A DNA stretch of 5,419 nucleotides from Gammaproteobacteria bacterium. GTDB taxonomy: Bacteria; Pseudomonadota; Gammaproteobacteria; Steroidobacterales; Steroidobacteraceae. Made by a program: the position numbers and the translations under genes. This document shows, one piece after another, positions 1 to 3,918 of this stretch. The stretch is taken from contig JADLDF010000335.1 in NCBI GenBank assembly GCA_020846815.1, positions 1 to 5,419 on the forward strand. The letters run 5' to 3'. The notes below the pieces were generated by a model. The model made no database searches. It saw only the letters and a list, made by a program, of their open reading frames with translations, and was not told where the DNA came from. Each line of letters starts with the position of its first letter. The stretch's first letter is position 1.

Positions 1-750
1 CCAGGGCCGCGAGCTGCCGCGCGGCAGGCTCGCCAGCACCAGCGTGGCGTACCACGGATGTGCGAACTCCTGTCCCGCGGTGACGCAGAGTCGCACCGTC
101 TTGACGCTGGTGCAGCGCTGCAGCAGGGCCTGCAGCGCTTCGCCCTGCAGCGCCCCGGCGAGCGCGGCAGCGCGGCGTGCCTCGTCGAGCGCGACGCCCA
201 CGCCGACTTCGCTCAGCAGCTCGAGCAGCGCCCGCTCCGGGCTCGAGACTGTGGCGAGCGCCATGCGCCCGGGCACGGGGCCGACCTGGACCGGCCAGGC
301 GGGCTCCTCGCGGATCAGCCGTTTGCGCTGATAAGTCGCGGGGAAGCGCGTCGTGAACCACGGCGGCAGCTCGCCGTTGCCCCAGCCGTAGAGCGTCAAC
401 TCCTGCGCTGTCGGTTGGCTCGGTTCTGCCGATCCGGCCAAGCCGGCTGATCCGGCCGATTTGGTCGGTTCAGTCGGTCCGGCCGGCAGCAGCCCGTGCC
501 ATTGCAGCGCCGTCCGGCCGCCGACGTGCAGCCCGGCGAGGCTTTCGCGCAGGAACACCAGGCTGCGCCCCAGATCCGGCTCGTCGCCGGCGCGGCAGAA
601 CACCCCGCGCGCCAGCCGCAGCAGCCAGCCGCTGCGCACATAGCTCACGGCGAGGTCGGCCGAAATGCCCAGCGTGGCGAGGCGGCGCGAGGAGAACGGT
701 TCTCCAGCGGGGATCGTCGTGAACAGACGCTTCAGCTTGTCTCTGGCCAT
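1..750 (-). CDS. abiEi: AbiEi-family type IV antitoxin / transcriptional regulator (3' end outside window)
   Basis: The 250 visible residues match the AbiEi_3 antitoxin family: an N-terminal winged-helix segment (about residues 5-55; motifs IPAGEPFSSRRLATLGIS and YVRSGWLLRLARGVF), then LHVGGRTALQWHG (74-86), LPPWFTTRFPATYQRKRL (128-145), SPERALLELLSEVGVG (170-185) and CTSVKTVRL (near 212-221). In AbiE systems this protein neutralises the nucleotidyltransferase toxin AbiEii and represses its own operon by binding inverted repeats. The toxin gene normally follows, so it would lie beyond position 1. The ATG at 748-750 matches the usual family N-terminus. No clear Shine-Dalgarno sequence precedes it, and the frame stays open upstream to 1029. 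A Pro/Thr/Ala/Gly/Ser-rich insert (about residues 89-114) separates the two conserved parts. The family usually ends a few tens of residues further on, so the gene is probably nearly complete. Family call is by recognition, not search. Confidence 0.85.
   Translation of the reverse strand, partial: MARDKLKRLFTTIPAGEPFSSRRLATLGISADLAVSYVRSGWLLRLARGVFCRAGDEPDLGRSLVFLRESLAGLHVGGRTALQWHGLLPAGPTEPTKSAGSAGLAGSAEPSQPTAQELTLYGWGNGELPPWFTTRFPATYQRKRLIREEPAWPVQVGPVPGRMALATVSSPERALLELLSEVGVGVALDEARRAAALAGALQGEALQALLQRCTSVKTVRLCVTAGQEFAHPWYATLVLASLPRGSSRPW
401..490. repeat. Degenerate short repeats inside abiEi (low-complexity linker)
   Basis: About 80-90 bases are built from imperfect copies of a unit like TCGGTT/GATCCGGCC, for example gccgatccggcc, ctgatccggccgat and cggtcggttcagtcggt-type words. 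They encode the linker rich in P, T, A, G and S around residues 89-114 of the antitoxin. The surrounding family motifs are uninterrupted, so the stretch looks like an insert grown by slippage between the two domains. No functional role can be read from the sequence. Confidence 0.55.
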
Positions 751-1029
751 TGGGGTGCATGCTACGACAAGTGACCGCCCGACAAATCCTCGGTAGTACG
801 ATTTGACGTGGTGGATGGTGTCGTAGTCGGCAGCGCTTCTTGCGTTCGGCTCATTCCCAAGCAGCCGCTTGGCTGCTATGTCGACCTTCTCCACCGAAGC
901 GTCGAGCTTGAAGTCATCGGGGTTGTAGGAAAGAAAATCCGACAATAGCCGCTTCAGCAAAATACGTCGTGCCTGCGGGTTGTCAGTACTGCGCGGCAGC
1001 CGCGCTACACTGGCAGCCTCGCACTTTAC
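751..1029 (-). pseudogene. Unidentified open segment, in frame with abiEi, likely 5'-truncated gene remnant
   Basis: The minus frame of abiEi stays open for about 93 codons upstream of its ATG, back to a TAG at 1030-1032. The other two minus frames have stops here, and GC content is visibly lower than in neighbouring genes. The translation is protein-like and mixed in composition (for example ILLKRLLSDFLSYNPDDFK, DASVEKVDIAAKRLL, DYDTIHHVKSYYRGF), with G/C-leaning third positions. I see no ATG or GTG near its beginning, only internal GTG and TTG codons. It may be the 3' part of a gene whose front was lost at a seam near 1030, read through into the antitoxin, or an extended N-terminus of the antitoxin itself. 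I do not recognise the family. No convincing abiE promoter was found here. Confidence 0.4.
860..877. promoter_or_regulatory. Perfect 7-bp inverted repeat with 4-nt loop upstream of abiEi
   Basis: Arms AGCAGCC (860-866) and GGCTGCT (871-877) flank the loop gctt, about 110 bases upstream of the antitoxin ATG. AbiEi proteins are known to bind inverted repeats upstream of their operon, so this could be an operator. However, it also lies inside the open frame (the AAKRLL segment), where codons for Ala and Leu could make such a palindrome by chance. Confidence 0.25.
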
Positions 1030-1085
1030 CTACCACCGGATTCGCCCCGCACGGTGTCCTGCGGCGAGGCGCCGTGCTCGAGCAC
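1026..1085 (-). pseudogene. First codons of the gene after treZ (truncated vestige)
   Basis: Thirteen bases after the treZ stop codon there is a GTG (1083-1085) preceded by GGGAGAG, an acceptable Shine-Dalgarno at normal spacing. The frame gives only [19 protein letters not shown] before a TAA at 1026-1028. Position and spacing fit the start of another gene in the trehalose operon (treY or malQ often neighbour treZ), cut off by a seam near 1030. The residues are too few to identify a family, so this is an inference from context. Confidence 0.3.
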
Positions 1086-1098
1086 GGAGCTCTCCCGT

Positions 1099-1738
1099 TC
1101 AGCGGATCGTCCATGAGACGCTCCACGGCGGCAGCGCGACGGCGAGCGCATGCGGGTCCTCGGGCCAGCCCTCCCGCCAGATCACCTCGTCCGCTGCGGG
1201 CTCGGCCAACCAGGCGTATACGTCCTCGTCCGCGGCCGGCGCGTCGTCGAGGTTCGCGAGCAGCGACAACCGTCGCCCATGTAGCCGCCAGCTCACGCGG
1301 AACGCGTGGCCTCTGGCCTGCCAGCTCGCGCACCGCCGCGCTGCCTTCGTCATCGTAGTTCACGGCTGCGCCCCAGGGCGTCGCATGCCGGCGGGTCATG
1401 AGCTGCGGCCAATAGAGGTGGGTGTAGTTTCCCTCGGGGCCGAAGTGGTTGTAGACCACGTCGAGCAGCATCATGAGTCCGCGCGCATGCGCCGCATCGA
1501 CGAGCGCCTTCAGATCGTCCGGCCGGCCGTAGCGTGCGTCGGGTGCGAACGGCAGCACGCCGTCGTAGCCCCAGTTGCGCCGCCCCGGAAACTCGGCGAT
1601 GGGCATCAGCTCGATTGCGGTGAGGCCGAGTGTGGCGAGGTGCTCGAGCCGCTCGATCACCGCGCGGAACGTACCGGCCGGCGTGAACGTGCCGACGTGC
1701 AGCTCGTAGACCATGGCTTCGTGCCAGGGCCGGCCGCG
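1099..1738 (-). pseudogene. treZ: Maltooligosyltrehalose trehalohydrolase remnant (TreZ), internally deleted
   Basis: TreZ releases trehalose from maltooligosyltrehalose in the TreY-TreZ pathway. Two pieces remain. The first (about 1738-1325) reads [56 protein letters not shown] and [18 protein letters not shown], which are typical TreZ segments including GH13 conserved region I (DVVYNH). The second, in a different frame (about 1317-1099), reads [20 protein letters not shown] and ends [11 protein letters not shown], the usual TreZ C-terminus, then TGA at 1099-1101. The N-terminal domain and some 300 residues between the pieces are missing. That gap held the catalytic nucleophile (normally near the GLRLDAVHAI motif), the general acid and regions II-IV. 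TreZ is normally about 600 residues; about 210 are left, so the product cannot be active. The family call is strong. Confidence 0.85.
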
Positions 1739-2224
1739 CTCGACGAGCTGCCGGCCGTCGATGAAGCCCTGGATCCGCAGCGGCTCGAGCGCCGTGATGC
1801 CGAGCCGCTGCAGGTAGTCGACGACGAGCGGCTCGGCGAGCGCGCCGATCTTGCCGCGCAGCGCTTCCGGCAGCCCCGCATGGCGCTGGGTGAGACCCTT
1901 GACGTGTGCCTCGTAGATGATCGTGTGATCCCAGGGGATCGGCTGCGGCCGGTCGCGGCCCCAGGTGAACGCGGGATCGATGACCATGGCCTTGGGCACG
2001 AAAGGCGCGCCGTGCCAGACCTCGTCGGTGTGCTCGGGCAGTTCGATGCGCGCGAGCTCGCGTTCACCCTGCGTGTCGAACAGGCAGAGCTCGACACGGG
2101 TCGCATGCGCCGAGAACAGCGCGAAGTTGACGCCCAGCCCGTCCCAGGTCGCGCCGAGCGGGAAGGGACGGCCTTCCCGTACGCGCCAGCGCACGAGCGG
2201 CGCTCAGACGCCGGGAGAGTTCAT
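1735..2224 (-). pseudogene. glgX: Glycogen/maltooligosaccharide debranching enzyme remnant (GlgX/TreX)
   Basis: GlgX/TreX hydrolyses alpha-1,6 branch links. The remnant reads [20 protein letters not shown] and [16 protein letters not shown] (the CBM48-like N-terminal domain), then TDEVWHG, followed directly by [36 protein letters not shown] and [12 protein letters not shown], where TreZ sequence takes over. Between WHG and APFVPKAM (near 2008) intact GlgX has roughly 65-75 more residues, so an in-frame internal deletion is likely. The whole catalytic barrel after VERG (about 500 residues) is absent. The ATG at 2222-2224 overlaps the upstream stop as ATGA, the normal coupled start, but the seventh codon is TGA (2204-2206). 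A GTG at 2192-2194 is the next in-frame start and lacks a clear Shine-Dalgarno. From that GTG the frame runs on through TreZ to 983. Confidence 0.85.
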
Positions 2225-2622
2225 GCGGCGACCTCCGCGAGGTCGGTGTCCGAGTCGGTAGCGACAGCGGAGCGCAGGTCGCGGTCGCGGGACGTGCTTT
2301 CCGTGCGCCGCAGGGCCGATTCGGCATCGATGCGTGGCAGAGACTCGCGCGCCGCCAGCCAGTCGGCGTACTCGAGCCGTGCACGGGCGTCGCGAGGCAG
2401 TTCCTCGTCCTCGCACCAGGCGCTGAATGCATCCGGGTCGAGCATCACGACGACCGGCGTGATCGCCTGTCGTGCCAGTACCTCCAGTCGTTCCTCGAAG
2501 CCGCGCTGCCAGGCGGCATGGCTGCGCGGCAGCAGCACGGCATCCTCCATCACGGCGAGGATGCGTTCGTATTGCTCGGGCGCGAAACTGGCAACGACGA
2601 GCGAGGTGGTGTCGCCGGGCAT
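2221..2622 (-). CDS. Small conserved protein of unknown function in the glgX/treZ operon (133 aa)
   Basis: The protein starts MPGDTTSLVVASFAPEQYER and has an alpha/beta-looking core to about residue 95 (ILAVMEDAVLLPRSHAAWQ, EERLEVLARQAITPVVVMLD, DAFSAWCEDEELP, LEYADWLAARES), then a polar tail rich in D, S, T and R ending DTDLAEVAA. No signal peptide or membrane segment is visible, so it is probably cytosolic. I recognise no named domain; similar small proteins with a FxPEQYxxIL start seem familiar, but I cannot assign a function. The start at 2622 is fixed by a strong Shine-Dalgarno (AGGGAGG, 2629-2635). A longer in-frame extension to 2868 is Arg/Pro-rich and overlaps the DUF2934 gene, so it was rejected. 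The stop overlaps the glgX ATG (ATGA), implying translational coupling with that gene. Confidence 0.75.
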   Translation of the reverse strand: MPGDTTSLVVASFAPEQYERILAVMEDAVLLPRSHAAWQRGFEERLEVLARQAITPVVVMLDPDAFSAWCEDEELPRDARARLEYADWLAARESLPRIDAESALRRTESTSRDRDLRSAVATDSDTDLAEVAA

Positions 2623-2628
2623 GATCGA

Positions 2629-2635
2629 CCTCCCT
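2629..2635 (-). promoter_or_regulatory. Ribosome binding site that sets the start at 2622
   Basis: On the minus strand AGGGAGG ends six bases before the ATG at 2620-2622. It is close to the anti-Shine-Dalgarno complement and decides against the much longer upstream start in the same frame. Confidence 0.75.
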
Positions 2636-2647
2636 GGTGGACTGGAG

Positions 2648-2654
2648 AGGCTAG
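2648..2654 (-). promoter_or_regulatory. Possible -10 element (CTAGCCT) for the 133-aa protein gene
   Basis: CTAGCCT on the minus strand fits five of seven positions of the CTAYRCT core seen in RpoS-type -10 elements. Its first base lies 32 bases from the last base of the ATG-complement at 2622, exactly as for the similar element upstream of the DUF2934 gene. It sits in the 127-base gap between the two genes. No clear -35 was found, which is allowed for RpoS promoters. The assignment rests on the motif and the matching position only. Confidence 0.25.
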
Positions 2655-2749
2655 AGCACAGACCGCTGCCGCCGCTGTCGGCGGCCGAGGCGCCGCGATG
2701 CCAGACGACGCCGACGGTCGTGCACCGTCGTGCGTCGCGGCAGCGTGGT

Positions 2750-3088
2750 TCAGGCGTCCGGTCGGGCGGGGCGCTTGCGGGCGACGACGCGCTCGGCGGA
2801 CGGCGCACCGGGGTTCGCCGTCGCCGCGCTGCGACGCCGGCGCTTCGTCGCCGGAGGTTCGACGCCATCGTCCGCGGCCGTCACCGGCTGCGACAGTTGC
2901 GGATCCCTGGGAAACGGTGGCTCGGCGGACGAATCCATGGCCGCGAGGCGCTCGGCGCGCAGCTGCGCCTCGGCCTCGTGCCAGTCGCTCTCGGCCGAAT
3001 CGCCGGGGCAGCCGCGGCGCTGCCAGAGTTCGTAGGCGCGGGCGGCGATCGCCTCGCGGTCTGGATCGAGAGAGTGGGGGTCGGTCAT
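2750..3088 (-). CDS. DUF2934 domain protein
   Basis: The 112-residue protein has the short DUF2934 helix pair at its N-terminus: REAIAARAYELWQRRGCPG (about residues 11-29), then SAESDWHEAEAQLRAERLA (about 31-49). DUF2934 has no established biochemical role; the domain is often coded beside glycogen and trehalose genes, as here. The C-terminal half is low-complexity and basic (KRRRRSAATA, RVVARKRPARPDA), which could bind nucleic acid or polyanions, but this is a guess. GGAGGAC (3093-3099) gives a good Shine-Dalgarno for the ATG at 3086-3088. It appears to be the first gene of the operon containing the 133-aa protein, glgX and treZ, although the 127-base gap downstream may hold a second promoter. 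Confidence 0.8.
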   Translation of the reverse strand: MTDPHSLDPDREAIAARAYELWQRRGCPGDSAESDWHEAEAQLRAERLAAMDSSAEPPFPRDPQLSQPVTAADDGVEPPATKRRRRSAATANPGAPSAERVVARKRPARPDA

Positions 3089-3113
3089 GGACGTCCTCCG
3101 GGTCTGGGCCGGC

Positions 3114-3120
3114 AGCCTAG
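3114..3120 (-). promoter_or_regulatory. Possible RpoS-like -10 element (CTAGGCT) for the DUF2934 operon
   Basis: TCTCTAGGCT on the minus strand contains CTAGGCT, six of seven positions of the CTAYRCT core of sigma-S -10 elements. A start of transcription near 3107 would leave a leader of about 20 nt holding the Shine-Dalgarno. Stress sigma control would suit trehalose/glycogen genes, but no experiment or clear -35 supports it. Confidence 0.3.
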
Positions 3121-3140
3121 AGACTGCGGCGAAGGGCCTA

Positions 3141-3174
3141 TGTCGGACGATCGGAAGCGACCCTGTCGGACGAT
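3141..3174. repeat. 11-bp direct repeat (tgtcggacgat) upstream of the DUF2934 operon
   Basis: Two perfect copies, 3141-3151 and 3164-3174, start 23 bases apart, about two helical turns. Relative to the start of transcription inferred near 3107 they would be centred close to -39 and -62, which are classic positions for activator binding. They may equally be chance in GC-rich DNA. Confidence 0.35.
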
Positions 3175-3184
3175 GCCGACGGCT

Positions 3185-3208
3185 GCGGTCCCCCCCCTCG
3201 TCGACCGC
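3185..3208 (-). terminator. Weak hairpin after the Dabb gene
   Basis: GCGGTC (3185-3190) and GACCGC (3203-3208) form a perfect 6-bp stem with a 12-nt loop that includes most of an 8-C run. It starts 8 bases past the Dabb stop codon. There is no T-tract, so it is at best a weak terminator or a 3'-end stabiliser. Confidence 0.25.
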
Positions 3209-3216
3209 GGACGTGC

Positions 3217-3510
3217 TCAGGCTTCGTAATCGACGACGCGACGCTCGATCGTCAGTTCACGGATCGCGGGCTTGACGGCTTCGTGGACCGGATGGGTCTG
3301 GTAGCCATGCAACGCCTCGCGATCGGTGAATTCACTGTACAGCACCAGGTCGGCGGCGTGTGCATCTTCGAGGAAATTGATTCCCACCTCGATTTTCAGC
3401 AGCCCCGGGATCCGGCCCGTCATGCTCTCGAGCAGCGATCTGACGCGCTCGGCATTGGCGCGGACCGAGGGCTCCTTACGCAGGCGCCAGGCGACAATGT
3501 GCTTGATCAT
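3217..3510 (-). CDS. Stress-responsive A/B barrel (Dabb) domain protein
   Basis: The 97-residue protein starts MIKHIVAWRLRKE, the usual Dabb N-terminus, followed by RVRSLLESMTGRIPGLLKIE, VGINF, DLVLYSEFTDREALHGYQTH and PVHEAVKPAIREL, which give the ferredoxin-like alpha/beta fold and the conserved YxxHPxH-like element near residues 72-78. Length is normal for the family. Dabb proteins form dimers; known members include plant stress proteins and a few cyclases, but bacterial ones mostly lack an assigned reaction. The frame is open further upstream to 3576, but the family start at 3510 is preferred. The Shine-Dalgarno there is poor, and the start codon lies inside a nested inverted repeat. The gene is divergent from the VOC gene, with 60 bases between the starts. 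Confidence 0.88.
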   Translation of the reverse strand: MIKHIVAWRLRKEPSVRANAERVRSLLESMTGRIPGLLKIEVGINFLEDAHAADLVLYSEFTDREALHGYQTHPVHEAVKPAIRELTIERRVVDYEA

Positions 3511-3535
3511 TGGCGATGATCTTGGCGACATTGTC
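3493..3535. promoter_or_regulatory. Nested, nearly concentric inverted repeats over the Dabb start codon
   Basis: Outer arms GACAATGT (3493-3500) and ACATTGTC (3528-3535) enclose inner arms GATCAT (3505-3510) and ATGATC (3516-3521); all pairings are perfect and the centres differ by one base (3513 and 3514). The spacers between outer and inner arms are 4 and 6 bases and the central loop is tggcg. The structure spans the Dabb start codon (3508-3510) and the divergent region before the VOC gene. It could be an operator for both genes or an RNA hairpin that hides the Dabb start. Confidence 0.5.
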
Positions 3536-3570
3536 ACGCAGACGCAACTGCGCCGCAGGAGGCTACTGGC

Positions 3571-3756
3571 ATGCACCGCAGCCAGTTCGCGGGACTCAGC
3601 ATCGACTGCCAGACAGACGACCTCGATGCCGTGGGCCGCTTCTGGAGCGAGGCGCTTGGTCTACGCGTGCGCGAAATGCAGAGGGCCGACAACGCCGAGG
3701 TACGGCGAGAGACCGAGGTCCCGAGCGAGCCGGGCAGGTCGTGGGCGGTGTCGTAG
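3571..3756 (+). pseudogene. VOC (glyoxalase/bleomycin resistance-like) gene, 3'-truncated
   Basis: A strong AGGAGG (3557-3562) lies eight bases before the ATG at 3571. The first part, FAGLSIDCQTDDLDAVGRF and WSEALGLRVRE, is the first beta-alpha unit of a VOC metal-binding fold protein. At about residue 43 (near 3700) the sequence stops looking like VOC, and the remaining codons to the TAG at 3754-3756 are antisense to photolyase sequence. VOC proteins of this type have about 110-150 residues, so more than half is missing, including the later metal ligands. The product would be about 61 residues and non-functional. This is the only plus-strand gene recognised in the window. Confidence 0.75.
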
Positions 3757-3880
3757 TCGCGCGCCGGACCGTCGAGGAAGTGCCCGAGCCAGCGCCGCCG
3801 CACTCGATTGCGGCGACGAGTGCGGGCTGGTCCGAGAGCCTGAGATTCCGCTGCATCCAGAGCGGCACGGGCGAAGGCAT
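3696..3880 (-). pseudogene. phrB: Deoxyribodipyrimidine photolyase remnant, internally deleted and frameshifted
   Basis: Photolyase repairs UV pyrimidine dimers with light and FAD. The start is intact: ATG at 3878-3880, an AGGGA (3888-3892) as Shine-Dalgarno, and MPSPVPLWMQRNLRLSDQPA then LVAAIECGG, the beginning of the antenna-binding domain. Near 3805 the sequence changes frame and jumps to WLGHFLDGPARDYDTAHDLP then GSLGTS, which intact enzymes carry near residue 200-220. One base later in register it reads LSPYLG, as expected for the GTSxLSPYL motif, so a 1-nt loss is also present near 3713-3718. It ends near 3696 in the antisense of the VOC gene. The FAD-binding C-terminal half is missing. 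Intact enzymes have about 450-480 residues. It lies 38 bases after the hydrolase stop, so the two probably shared an operon. Confidence 0.8.
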
Positions 3881-3918
3881 CACACGTTCCCTGTGAGAGC
3901 GAGCGACGATCGCATCCT

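Noticed and set aside
991..1005. GCGCGG-cag-CCGCGC palindrome as a terminator
   Set aside because: The 3-nt loop and short stem without a T-tract on either strand, in very GC-rich sequence, do not support a terminator.
980..1011. Possible plus-strand promoter: TTGTCA (980-985) and TACACT (1006-1011)
   Set aside because: The spacing is 20 bases, too long for sigma-70, and no plus-strand gene follows; it could be a leftover from a lost gene at the seam but cannot be supported.
2623..2868. Upstream extension of the 133-aa gene to an ATG at 2868
   Set aside because: The extension is Arg/Pro-rich, overlaps the DUF2934 gene and lacks a Shine-Dalgarno, while the ATG at 2622 has a strong one.
3190..3197. 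Run of 8 C as a phase-variation tract
   Set aside because: It lies between genes, outside any coding frame or promoter spacer that I can support.
980..3229. 749-codon plus-strand open frame
   Set aside because: It is antisense to glgX, treZ, the 133-aa gene and DUF2934, all with recognisable families; its translation is Arg/Ala-rich without motifs and is a GC-driven shadow.
817..3759. 13-bp exact repeat ggtgtcgtagtcg at 817-829 and 3747-3759
   Set aside because: Both copies encode Asp-Tyr-Asp-Thr on the minus strand in otherwise unrelated sequence, so a chance match of common codons is enough.
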